Origin: Pseudoclavibacter triregionum
GTDB taxonomy: Bacteria; Actinomycetota; Actinomycetes; Actinomycetales; Microbacteriaceae
Assembly: GCA_910822395.1 (NCBI GenBank)
Contig: OU365335.1
Span: 1,054,001-1,118,000 of the forward strand
DNA length: 64,000 bases
Direction of reading: 5' to 3'
A program made the translations under genes and the position numbers. Within the stretch, counting starts at the first letter, position 1. Each line of letters opens with the position of its first letter. Shown here piece after piece: positions 17,378-26,170 of this stretch. A model generated the notes under the pieces. The model made no database searches. It was not told the DNA's origin and saw only the letters and a program-made list of their open reading frames with translations.

Positions 17378-18304
17378 ATGACCGCCCCCGTCATCCTCGC
17401 CAGGAAGCTCACGAAGCGATACGGCGACTTCGCGGCCGTCGACGGCCTCGACTTCGAGGTGCCCGCCGGGGAGGCCTTCGGCCTGCTCGGCCCGAACGGC
17501 GCCGGCAAGTCCACGACCATGCGGATGATCTCCGGCACGTCCCTCCGCACCGACGGCGAGCTGCGCATCCTCGGCCTCGACCCGAGCGAGGACGGGCCCG
17601 CCGTGCGCGCCCAGCTCGGCGTCGTGCCGCAGTCCGACACCGTCGACCAGGACCTCCGCGTCTTCGACAACCTCATCGTCTACGGCCGCTACTTCGGCCT
17701 CCCGATGGGCGTCGTGCGCGAGCGCGCCGAGGCGCTCCTCGCCTTCGCCCAGCTCGAGGACAAGCGGAAGGCGAGGATCGACGACCTCTCCGGCGGCATG
17801 AAGCGCCGGCTCACCATCGCGCGCGGCCTCATGAACGACCCGCGCATTCTCCTCCTCGACGAGCCGACGACCGGCCTCGACCCCCAGGCGCGCCACGTGC
17901 TCTGGGATCGTCTCTTTCGCCTCAAGGAGCAGGGCACGACGCTCATCCTCACCACCCACTACATGGACGAGGCCGAGCAGCTCTGCGACCGGCTCGTCGT
18001 CGTCGACAAGGGCCGGATCATGGCGGAGGGCTCGCCCGCGCAGCTCATCCGCGAGCACTCCTCCCGCGAGGTGCTCGAGGTGCGCTTCGGCTCCTCGCAG
18101 AACGCGGCGGCCGCCGAGCGGCTCGCGGGCCTCGGCGACCGCGTCGAGGCGCTGCCCGACCGCGTCCTCGTCTACGCGGACGACGGCGAGGCGGCGCTGC
18201 GCGAGGTGCACGCGCGGGGCCTCGAGCCCATGACCTCGCTCGTGCGCCGCTCGAGCCTCGAGGACGTCTTCCTCCGCCTCACGGGACGGAGCCTCATCGA
18301 ATGA
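17378..18304 (+). CDS. ABC-2 type exporter ATPase (DrrA/NodI-like)
   Basis: A 308-residue ATP-binding subunit with Walker A GPNGAGKSTT, Q-loop VVPQSD, signature LSGGMKRRL, Walker B ILLLDEPTTGLDP and H-loop LTTHYMDEAEQ. The C-terminal about 70 residues form the regulatory extension seen in DrrA-type drug-resistance exporters and NodI. It should energise the two permeases encoded next; its stop overlaps the first permease start (ATGA). The substrate is unknown, possibly a hydrophobic drug or lipid. Confidence 0.92.
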   Translation: MTAPVILARKLTKRYGDFAAVDGLDFEVPAGEAFGLLGPNGAGKSTTMRMISGTSLRTDGELRILGLDPSEDGPAVRAQLGVVPQSDTVDQDLRVFDNLIVYGRYFGLPMGVVRERAEALLAFAQLEDKRKARIDDLSGGMKRRLTIARGLMNDPRILLLDEPTTGLDPQARHVLWDRLFRLKEQGTTLILTTHYMDEAEQLCDRLVVVDKGRIMAEGSPAQLIREHSSREVLEVRFGSSQNAAAAERLAGLGDRVEALPDRVLVYADDGEAALREVHARGLEPMTSLVRRSSLEDVFLRLTGRSLIE

Positions 18305-19176
18305 GCGACGCTGTGTCCTCGACCGCCGATGCCGTGACCTCGACCGCCGACGCCCCCGCCGTGCCGGCGTCGCGCCCCGTCGACCTCGGCCGCGTCCGCC
18401 GCTGGGGCTGGTGGTACTTCGCCGAGCAGCGCGTGCGCGCGATGCCGGACTTCCTCACGACGATGCTCCTCATGAGCGTCGGCACGCCCGTCATCTACAT
18501 CCTCGCCTTCGGCATGGGCCTCGCCCTCGTCGTCGACCAGGCGAACCCCGGCGGCCTCGACGGCGTCTCGTACCTCGCCTTCCTCGCGCCGGCGCTCCTG
18601 CTCTCCGGCTCGATGCTCATGGCCTCGGAGGACGCGACCTTCGGCGTCTTCGGCGGCTTCAAGTGGAACCCCATCGTCACGGCCGCCTCGCAGACGCCGA
18701 TCTCGGCGGGGCAGATCGTGGCCGGCTACCTCGTCTCGTTCCTCATCAAGTGCGCGCCGGCGGCGATCGTCTTCCTCATCCTCATGGCGATCGTGGGGGC
18801 CGTGCCCGCGCCGACGGCGCCGCTCATCCTCCTCGCCGACGCCCTGCTCATCCTCGCGGTCGGGGCGCCGGTCATGGCCTTCGTCGCGACGCAGCGGGAC
18901 GACCGGGGTCAGCTCTCGCTCATCCAGCGCTTCGTCATGACGCCGCTCATGCTCTTCTCTGGCACGTACTTCCCGCTCGAGGCGCTGCCGGGCTGGCTGC
19001 AGTGGATCGGCTGGATCTCGCCCCTCTGGCACGCCGTCGACCTCGGCCGCGCCGCCACCTACGGCCGCGCGCTCGACCCCGCGCTCATGTGGACGCACCT
19101 CGCCGTGCTCGCGGCCTTCGCGATCGTCGGCATGGTGCTCGCCGTCCGGATCTTCTCGAGGAGGGTCGTCTCGTGA
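18301..19176 (+). CDS. ABC-2 type transporter permease (first of pair)
   Basis: A 291-residue membrane protein with about six helices. The LMLFSGTYFPLEALPGWLQWIGWISPLWHAVDLGR block is the conserved ABC-2 permease signature near the C-terminus. A Ser/Thr/Ala-rich N-terminal tail of about 25 residues is cytoplasmic. The start overlaps the ATPase stop and the end overlaps the next permease, so all three are translationally coupled. Confidence 0.9.
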   Translation: MSDAVSSTADAVTSTADAPAVPASRPVDLGRVRRWGWWYFAEQRVRAMPDFLTTMLLMSVGTPVIYILAFGMGLALVVDQANPGGLDGVSYLAFLAPALLLSGSMLMASEDATFGVFGGFKWNPIVTAASQTPISAGQIVAGYLVSFLIKCAPAAIVFLILMAIVGAVPAPTAPLILLADALLILAVGAPVMAFVATQRDDRGQLSLIQRFVMTPLMLFSGTYFPLEALPGWLQWIGWISPLWHAVDLGRAATYGRALDPALMWTHLAVLAAFAIVGMVLAVRIFSRRVVS

Positions 19177-20051
19177 CCGAGGCCCGTACCGCAGCCGCGC
19201 CGTCGGCGTCCGCATCCGCGCAGCCCGGCATCCTCCCGCACGCCGGCCTCCGCCCGAGCGTCCGCACGGGCCCCCTCGCCGGCGTCTACGCCGGCAACGT
19301 GAGTTCGGTCTTCATGCGGGGCCTCCGCGTCATCGCGAAGAGCAACTGGCTCATCATCCTCACCGGCTTCTTCGAGCCCGTCTTCTACCTCGCCTCGATG
19401 GGCATCGGCATGGGCGCGATCATCGGCGGCGTGAGCTTCCACGGTCAGGAGGTGCCGTACGGCGCCTACATCGCGCCGGCGCTCCTCGCGACGAGCGCCA
19501 TGAACGGCGCGCTCTACGACTCGACGATGAACGTCTTCTTCAAGCTCAAGTACGGCAAGGTCTACGACGGCATGCTGGCGACGAGCCTCGGCCCGCTCGA
19601 CGTGACGCTCGGCGAGATCGGGCTCGCGCTCTTCCGGGGCCTCCTCTACGCGGCCGGCTTCCTCGGCATCCTCGCGATGTTCGGGCTGCTCGGCTCGTGG
19701 ACGGCGCTCCTCGCCCTGCCTGCCGTCGTGCTCATCGCCTTCGGCTTCGCCGCGCTCGGCTTCGCCGCGACGAGCTACGTGAAGACCTGGCCGCAGCTCG
19801 ACCTCATCTGGTTCGCGATGCTGCCGATGTTCCTCCTCTCGGGCACCTTCTTCCCGCTCGACGTCTACCCGCAGTGGGCCCAGGTCGTCATCCAGATCCT
19901 CCCGCTCTGGCACGGCGTCGACCTCCTCCGCCAGCTCACGACCGGCCTCATCGACGCGAGCGCGTGGGGCCACGTCGCGTACTTCGCGGGGATGGCGGCG
20001 ATCGGGGTCGTCGTCGCGACGCGGCGCATCAGGGACCTCTTCTTCAGGTAG
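19173..20051 (+). CDS. ABC-2 type transporter permease (second of pair, NodJ/DrrB-like)
   Basis: A 292-residue protein with about six helices. It carries the same LSGTFFPLDVYPQWAQ...PLWHGVDLLRQ signature as its neighbour but is a distinct paralogue, so the pair probably forms a heterodimeric channel. GTG start at 19173, overlapping the previous stop by 4 nt, with GAGGAGGGTC as ribosome site. The ABC operon ends here, 160 bp before the CRISPR array. Confidence 0.9.
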   Translation: MTEARTAAAPSASASAQPGILPHAGLRPSVRTGPLAGVYAGNVSSVFMRGLRVIAKSNWLIILTGFFEPVFYLASMGIGMGAIIGGVSFHGQEVPYGAYIAPALLATSAMNGALYDSTMNVFFKLKYGKVYDGMLATSLGPLDVTLGEIGLALFRGLLYAAGFLGILAMFGLLGSWTALLALPAVVLIAFGFAALGFAATSYVKTWPQLDLIWFAMLPMFLLSGTFFPLDVYPQWAQVVIQILPLWHGVDLLRQLTTGLIDASAWGHVAYFAGMAAIGVVVATRRIRDLFFR

Positions 20052-20094
20052 CCGACTTGCGGCTGTCAATTCGCCCCTACGGAGTCGCCTTGAG

Positions 20095-20151
20095 CACCTG
20101 ACGGAGCGGGTGCAGACAGCGCCACTCTGTCGAGTCGTCCGTCAGGGTGCA
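20095..20151. repeat. 12-bp inverted repeat between ABC operon and CRISPR trailer
   Basis: Arms GCACCTGACGGA (20095-20106) and TCCGTCAGGGTGC (20139-20151) pair with a single bulged base, separated by 32 bp. It lies after the last exporter gene and beyond the old end of the array, so it may terminate transcription from one or both sides. Confidence 0.5.
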
Positions 20152-20211
20152 GAACCAATTGCCCCTCGCGGCGGAGCATCATGCCTGTTCCGCCCCGATT
20201 CGCTGCCGGTG

Positions 20212-23200
20212 AGATCACCCACGCTCGCGTGGGGATGCCGGCGCCGACGATGTGGGTTGCGGCTACGGCCGCGGGGTAGGACCTCTCCGCTCGCGCGGGG
20301 AGCACTCATTGATCGTGGTAAGGCGCATGTCCCATGCTGGGATCACCCCCGCTCGCGCGGGGAGCACAACTACCTCCCCACCCGCACCCCAGCATCGGAG
20401 GGATCACCCCCGCTCGCGCGGGGAGCGCAAGTCGAGCAAGACCCGCGCCGTCTCGTCCGAGGGATCACCCCCGCTCGCGCGGGGAGCACGTCGCCACCCC
20501 TGACGGTATGGACGCGTGGACGGGATCACCCCCGCTCGCGCGGGGAGCACGGGACGGGCCGCTCGGCGTGGCCGTCAGCACGGGGATCACCCCCGCTCGC
20601 GCGGGGAGCACGGGCGCCCGCTCGGCGGCCAGCGCTACAAGACGGGATCACCCCCGCTCGCGCGGGGAGCACAACTCGACGTGCCGGGACCTACCGGCCG
20701 TCGCAGGATCACCCCCGCTCGCGCGGGGAGCACGCGATGCTCGGCGAGTCCGGCCAGGACCGCGACGGATCACCCCCGCTCGCGCGGGGAGCACACCCGC
20801 TTGGGCGTGGTTCGGCCGGCGACGTAGGGATCACCCCCGCTCGCGCGGGGAGCACGCTGTTCTCCGACACCCTCAACCTCCTCGCCGAGGATCACCCCCG
20901 CTCGCGCGGGGAGCACCACAACGTGGGCCGGCACTCGGTGCACAACCACGGATCACCGCCGCTCGCGCGGGGAGCACATACCGTCACGCTCCGCGGCTCG
21001 ATGGACCGTGGGATCACCCCCGCTCGCGCGGGGAGCACCGGCCTGCACATTCGCCCACGCGCCCTGGAACGGGATCACCCCCGCTCGCGCGGGGAGCACG
21101 AGGCGATCTGGGACGCGCTCGAGGACCTCGGGGGATCACCCCCGCTCGCGCGGGGAGCACATGACGACGGTGCGCACGGTCGATCCGCGGAAGGGATCAC
21201 CCCCGCTCGCGCGGGGAGCACGGGATCATCGCATTGAAAGAGTCGCGGAGCCCGGGATCACCCCCGCTCGCGCGGGGAGCACCGGGTGTGCAGCAGGGTC
21301 AGCAGCTCGAGAGCGGGATCACCCCCGCTCGCGCGGGGAGCACATGTCGGGGAGGGCGTTACCCTCGATGGGGACGGGATCACCCCCGCTCGCGCGGGGA
21401 GCACACCGGCTTCTTCCAGTGCGACGGGATAGGCCCGGGATCACCCCCGCTCGCGCGGGGAGCACTCGTCGAGCGTCTTCGACCCGCCCATGCCGCGGGG
21501 ATCACCCCCGCTCGCGCGGGGAGCACTGGCAGGATCTGCGCCGGGAGTGGGCGAACGTGGGATCACCCCCGCTCGCGCGGGGAGCACTGCTGCGCGTCCC
21601 GGTGCGGGAACGGGTACCCGGGATCACCCCCGCTCGCGCGGGGAGCACGCAGTGTCGGGCGCGTCCTACCACGGGGGTTCGGGATCACCCCCGCTCGCGC
21701 GGGGAGCACTGCGCGGACACGGTGCCGACGATCACTCCGCCGGGATCACCCCCGCTCGCGCGGGGAGCACGACGTGGCACGGGAGCGGGGGCAGACGCTC
21801 CGGGGATCACCCCCGCTCGCGCGGGGAGCACAGGGCGGGCATCGCGTGGGGGGCGGCGGCGACGGGATCACCCCCGCTCGCGCGGGGAGCACGGAGGCAC
21901 CGTGTGCGGCGACCCGATCAGCTGGGGATCACCCCCGCTCGCGCGGGGAGCACGCGATCCTCGAGGCCCGCGAGATTGCTGGGCTGGGATCACTGAAGCG
22001 CCCCGGGTTCGGTGGAGGCGGTTCACACCCCCGCTCGCGCGGGGAGCACTCGACGGACGCGCCGGACCCGGAGAGCTGCGCGGGATCACCCCCGCTCGCA
22101 CGGGGAGCACAGCACCCCGACGTCATGGAGCACCTTGCCGCCGGGATCACCCCCGCTCGCGCGGGGAGCACCGAGCACAAGCCCCATGCCTGCGCTGCGC
22201 GCGGGGATCACCCCCGCTCGCGCGGGGAGCACTGCCGGTGCTGCTCCACGAGCGCGACCTGCGCGGGATCACCCCCGCTCGCGCGGGGAGCACGCGCTCC
22301 AGATGGCGCAGGCGAACCCGGCCCTGGGATCACCCCCGCTCGCGCGGGGAGCACGACGGTTCCCTCCCCAAGGCGAAGGGCTACCCGGGATCACCCCCGC
22401 TCGCGCGGGGAGCACCACCAGGCCGCGATGTCCGCGGCACTGAAGCCGGGATCACCCCCGCTCGCGCGGGGAGCACACCGCGACGACGATCGGGAGCAGC
22501 CAGTCCTTGGGATCACCCCCGCTCGCGCGGGGAGCACGCCTTCACCTCGTCCGTGACGTAGCTCAGCGGGGGATCACCCCCGCTCGCGCGGGGAGCACGC
22601 GTACAGCTGATCAGCGACCGCGGTCTGCATGGGATCACCCCCGCTCGCGCGGGGAGCACTGGGCCTCCTCGGTGAACAGCGCGATGAAGTCGGGATCACC
22701 CCCGCTCGCGCGGGGAGCACGGTGGCTGGTGTTGAACGACGTCGGTGTAGCGGGGATCACCCCCGCTCGCGCGGGGAGCACTGCGCGGCGAGCTTGGCGA
22801 GCGTGGTGGTGTCGGGATCACCCCCGCTCGCGCGGGGAGCACGCCGCGGCCCGGTATCCGGTGGAGCAGTGGACGGGATCACCCCCGCTCGCGCGGGGAG
22901 CACCGGACGGGGCGGTGTTGTAGGTCGAGGCGTCCGGGATCACCCCCGCTCGCGCGGGGAGCACGGCCCTGTGCCTTGGTTCAAGGTGGATGACCAGGGA
23001 TCACCCCCGCTCGCGCGGGGAGCACATGCTGTCCATGGGTGAGCGGACGGGTCAGTCGGGATCACCCCCGCTCGCGCGGGGAGCACCTCAACGCGGTCGC
23101 GGGCGGCAACGCGGACACGGGATCACCCCCGCTCGCGCGGGGAGCACGCGCTCGCCGACTCGATCAACGCGATCGAGACGGGATCACCCCCGCTCGCGCG

Positions 23201-24062
23201 GGGAGCACGAACATGTCGCCATCCGCGACCATCGCCGCCCGGGATCACCCCCGCTCGCGCGGGGAGCACCAGTCGGCGATCAGCACCCAGCCCACATCGC
23301 CGGGATCACCCCCGCTCGCGCGGGGAGCACAGCGTGTGCAGGTCGAGGGTGCCGTTGGCGACGGGATCACCCCCGCTCGCGCGGGGAGCACGCGCCGAGA
23401 GCAGGCCCGCCGGGAGTGCGCCGGGGATCACCCCCGCTCGCGCGGGGAGCACAGATTCGCGCCTCGGAGGTCCGCGCCGTGCAGGGGATCACCCCCGCTC
23501 GCGCGGGGAGCACCTGGCCGGGCGGCGCGGCATCCTCGTCCAGCCGGGATCACCCCCGCTCGCGCGGGGAGCACCGCGGCCCCGAGGCCGGCGCCGCGGA
23601 GGATGCGGGATCACCCCCGCTCGCGCGGGGAGCACGCGCAGCAGTCGGCCGAGCTCACTGGCGTATCGGGATCACCCCCGCTCGCGCGGGGAGCACCGCG
23701 TCATGGTGCCGATGGGGTCGGCCCAGCCGGGATCACCCCCGCTCGCGCGGGGAGCACGTCATCCCTGATTTCGATGACGCCGGGAAGCCGGGATCACCCC
23801 CGCTCGCGCGGGGAGCACACGGGAAGGGAGGCCGGCGTCGCGTGCTCCCGGGGATCACCCCCGCTCGCGCGGGGAGCACGAGCACAAGACGCTCGCGGCC
23901 GCGCTGGCCGCGGGATCACCCCCGCTCGCGCGGGGAGCACTCGAACAGCTCGAGGAATGCGGCCATGACCTCGGGATCACCCCCGCTCGCGCGGGGAGCA
24001 CAAGGCGACGTCGCGGCTCGGTCAGCGTGTCACGGGATCACCCCCGCTCGCGCGGGGAGCAC
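20212..24062 (-). CRISPR. type I-E CRISPR array, 61 repeats plus 2 decayed distal repeats
   Basis: A 28-bp repeat, read on the minus strand, begins GTGCTCC, holds the hairpin CCCCGC-GCGA-GCGGGG and ends GTGATCC, the usual type I-E form. Sixty-one copies run from 20340 to 24062 with an exact 61-bp period (33-nt spacers), broken only by a 32-bp insertion with a 3-bp duplication inside the copy at 21987-22049. Two decayed copies lie further left at 20212-20239 and 20278-20305, with spacers of 38 and 34 nt. Point variants occur at 20401 (GAGCGC end), 20950 and 22083. cas2 lies just right of the array, so the leader is on the right and the crRNA precursor is transcribed leftward. Decay at the left fits the leader-distal end. 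I saw no obvious duplicate spacer by eye. Confidence 0.98.
21994..22025. mobile_element. 32-bp IS3-like terminal scar inside a CRISPR repeat
   Basis: The repeat starting at 21987 is interrupted after GGATCAC. The insert begins TGAAGCGCCCC and ends GGCGGTTCA, so its ends are inverted (TGAA/TTCA; TGAAGCG against TGAACCG), and it is flanked by a 3-bp direct repeat CAC (21991-21993 and 22026-22028). The remaining repeat bases continue intact to 22049. The form TGAA-C/G-CGCCCCGGG...GGTGGAG recalls the ends of actinobacterial IS3-family elements; no transposase remains. Removing the insert and one CAC restores a perfect 28-bp repeat. Confidence 0.6.
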
Positions 24063-24103
24063 ACTTCCTGATCAGGGAGTTTCCGGTCAGCGCTCGCGAA
24101 ATT
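24063..24103 (-). promoter_or_regulatory. CRISPR leader region with palindrome at the first repeat
   Basis: Only 41 bp separate the first (leader-proximal) repeat from the cas2 stop, so the leader is either very short or runs into the cas2 3' end. The 18 bp touching the repeat (24063-24080) form a palindrome around CCTGATCAGG with one mismatched pair. The stretch is less GC-rich than its surroundings. It is the place where new spacers would be inserted. Confidence 0.65.
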
Positions 24104-24442
24104 CTACCGCTTCCATCGGCGCCTCGACGCGGCCGACCATCCCCGATGCAGCTCGGCCTGGAGCGATTCCCGCGGGCGCACGAGCACGGTGAGGCCCTCG
24201 ACGTCGCGCGGCGTCCAGGCGTGACGATGGCTGCGGAAGGAAAATCCCTGCTCGGCGGCATGGTCGGCGTACACGAGCAGGGCGCGACCATCGTGGACCT
24301 CCGACACGACGAGCTCCCAGAGTCGATCGCGCAGACGCGGATTCACGCAGCCGACGAAGACGCCCGGATGCACTTCAGTCAGCCATCGTGTGAGGTGGCC
24401 GCGGAGCCCTCCGGGACATGCCGCGAGGACGAACACGACCAT
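24104..24442 (-). CDS. cas2: CRISPR-associated endoribonuclease Cas2, type I-E
   Basis: Structural partner of Cas1 in spacer acquisition. The 112-residue protein starts MVVFVLAACPGGLRGHLTRWL, the Cas2e form (VVVTENVPPRLRGRLxxWL in relatives), followed by PGVFVGCVNPRLRDRLWE, a strong subtype I-E signature. The C-terminus is slightly longer than in E. coli. The ATG overlaps the cas1 stop by one base (TGATG). It is the last gene of the cas operon. Confidence 0.95.
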   Translation of the reverse strand: MVVFVLAACPGGLRGHLTRWLTEVHPGVFVGCVNPRLRDRLWELVVSEVHDGRALLVYADHAAEQGFSFRSHRHAWTPRDVEGLTVLVRPRESLQAELHRGWSAASRRRWKR

Positions 24443-25479
24443 CAGGCTTCGCGTCCGTCGTCGGGGCGGACACTCTGTGCGCCATCCGGGGACCAGAGGG
24501 CGCCGATGTCGTCTGCCGGGTACGACACGCCCGCGGCCACCGAACCCCGATCCTCGTCCCAGAGGCGCACTGTGTCTGCGTCCCCGACCACTGCGCCGAC
24601 GTCGGGCTCCGCCCCATCCGGATCGAGCAGGCGAAATAGGTCGCGGACGATCCTCCGAATGAGGCCGAGCTCGCGGATCCGATCCCGCACCGCGCGCCGC
24701 ACCACCGAGGCGAGGTCGTCTCCTCGGCTCATGGAGGCATCGCCGAATCCCCAGTCACGGACGACCTCGAACGCGACGGGAATCGTCACCTCCGCCTTGT
24801 AGAGGTCCGCCACATCGAAGATGAAACTCCGGTCGTGGCCTGAGTGGACGAAGCCCAGTCCCGGCGCGCAGCCCAGTCCCACGACGACGCCGTGCACGAC
24901 TCCGTATAGGCACGCATGAGCGGCCGAGAGCGCTTGGTTGATGGGATCTGCGTCCTCGAAAGCCTCAGGGTCGTAGCTTCGGCCGCGCCAGGGGACGGAG
25001 GTCCGGCGGGACCACTCTGCGTAGAGACGCCGGATGCGCACGCCCTCGCGGCCCCTCAACTGGCGCATCGTCGCAGTCGCGACGTCCTCCCCGGGGAACC
25101 GGAGCCGGTACATCTCACGCGCCACAGCGAGCCGCGAGGCTCGGCTCGAGACGAGCCGAGCCTGCTGCTCCAGCAACCGTGTGGATCGACCCGCAGGGCG
25201 GCCGCCCGCGTAGTAGCGCACTCCTGATTCGCCGACCCAGACGACGCAGCATCCGCCGTCGGCGATGACGGACATCGCCGCATGCGTCACGCGGGTGCCG
25301 GGCCCCAGCATGAGCACGAGCAACGCCGCACTCGGCACGTAGCTCGTGCCTTGATCGTCCGTGGCCGTGAGCGCGTTGTCCTCGCGCGCGATAGTCGCGT
25401 GCTCCAGATAGAGGAAGCTCACGCGGTCCTCGAGGCGCGCGAGCTCGCTCGGTGGCGTGGTTCGGAGGGCGAGCGACAT
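24442..25479 (-). CDS. cas1: CRISPR-associated integrase Cas1, type I-E
   Basis: Metal-dependent integrase that inserts spacers at the leader-proximal repeat. The 345-residue protein has the predicted catalytic set Glu145 (LRGREGVRIRRLY), His212 (GFVHSGHDRS) and Asp222/Asp225 (FDVADLYK), matching E141, H208, D218 and D221 of E. coli Cas1. The start at 25479 (MSLALRTTPPSELARLEDRVSFLYLEH) fits other Cas1e proteins; the longer open frame upstream overlaps cas6e and lacks family sequence. It lies 4 nt after cas6e. Confidence 0.96.
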   Translation of the reverse strand: MSLALRTTPPSELARLEDRVSFLYLEHATIAREDNALTATDDQGTSYVPSAALLVLMLGPGTRVTHAAMSVIADGGCCVVWVGESGVRYYAGGRPAGRSTRLLEQQARLVSSRASRLAVAREMYRLRFPGEDVATATMRQLRGREGVRIRRLYAEWSRRTSVPWRGRSYDPEAFEDADPINQALSAAHACLYGVVHGVVVGLGCAPGLGFVHSGHDRSFIFDVADLYKAEVTIPVAFEVVRDWGFGDASMSRGDDLASVVRRAVRDRIRELGLIRRIVRDLFRLLDPDGAEPDVGAVVGDADTVRLWDEDRGSVAAGVSYPADDIGALWSPDGAQSVRPDDGREA

Positions 25480-25483
25480 GCAG

Positions 25484-26170
25484 CTACCAGTCCGGCGACG
25501 CCAGGGTGAGGAGCCCGCAGCCGTAGGCCTTGCCCCGACCGACGCCGGCCGTGAGCGCCTCCCGCAGCGCCGCGGCATCCGCGACCTCGAGCAGGCCGTC
25601 GTAGCGCGCCTGGACGAGCGTGATCGGCCGGTCTCCGTGTCGGAACTCGACTCGACGACGGGCGGCCAGCCGGACGGCCGGCTCCCCGTAAACGTCCCCT
25701 CCATCGCCCGGCGACGTGTCCGTACCCTCGACCTCCACTGTCGGGATCGAGATGCCGAGGCGCTCTTGACGCTCGAGGAGCCACCGCAGCTGGTGCGCGG
25801 GCGACACGTGGCCGACCCGGCGCTTGATGCCGGGGTTCACCTCCGCGACGTGGGACGGATTCGCGACGAGCCGGAACGCATAGCGCTGCCCGCGCTGGAG
25901 CCTGTCGAGCAGTGGCCCGTATTCTCGAGTCTCCCAGGTCGGCTGGCCGCTCCATCCGGCCTGCTCCTGAAGGTGCTCGAACGACGGCTTCGACATGCTC
26001 GCGAGCAACAGCTCCGGTGATCGTCCATCCTCGTCGAGCCGCCACAGCGGCCGCGCCTCGCGACCGGGCGGAAACGCCGAGAGGACCGCGGCGTGCATCG
26101 CCTGGGGATTCGAACGCAACGTGCGGGTTCCGCGCCGTTGCGGGTTCAGGGTCATGCGCGACAGGTACAT
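25484..26170 (-). CDS. cas6e: crRNA-processing endoribonuclease Cas6e
   Basis: Cleaves the precursor crRNA at the base of the repeat hairpin and stays on the product as a Cascade subunit. The 228-residue protein begins MYLSRMTLNPQRR, with His26 (QAMHAAVLSAFP) in the place of the catalytic His of Cas6e enzymes, and ends in the Gly-rich GVGRGKAYGCGLLTL loop of the second ferredoxin-like domain. The start overlaps the cas5e stop by one base. Confidence 0.95.
   Translation of the reverse strand: MYLSRMTLNPQRRGTRTLRSNPQAMHAAVLSAFPPGREARPLWRLDEDGRSPELLLASMSKPSFEHLQEQAGWSGQPTWETREYGPLLDRLQRGQRYAFRLVANPSHVAEVNPGIKRRVGHVSPAHQLRWLLERQERLGISIPTVEVEGTDTSPGDGGDVYGEPAVRLAARRRVEFRHGDRPITLVQARYDGLLEVADAAALREALTAGVGRGKAYGCGLLTLASPDW

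Noticed and set aside
21994-22025. The insertion as an off-target spacer acquired inside a repeat
   Set aside because: Cas1-Cas2 integration duplicates the whole repeat; here only CAC is duplicated and the insert has transposon-like inverted ends.
20110-24192. Several long plus-strand open frames with repeated DHPRSRGEH, GSPPLARGA and ITPARAGST peptides
   Set aside because: These are translations of the CRISPR repeat. The 61-bp unit shifts the frame by one each time, so the three peptides cycle and stop codons stay rare in GC-rich DNA. No ribosome sites and no family similarity.
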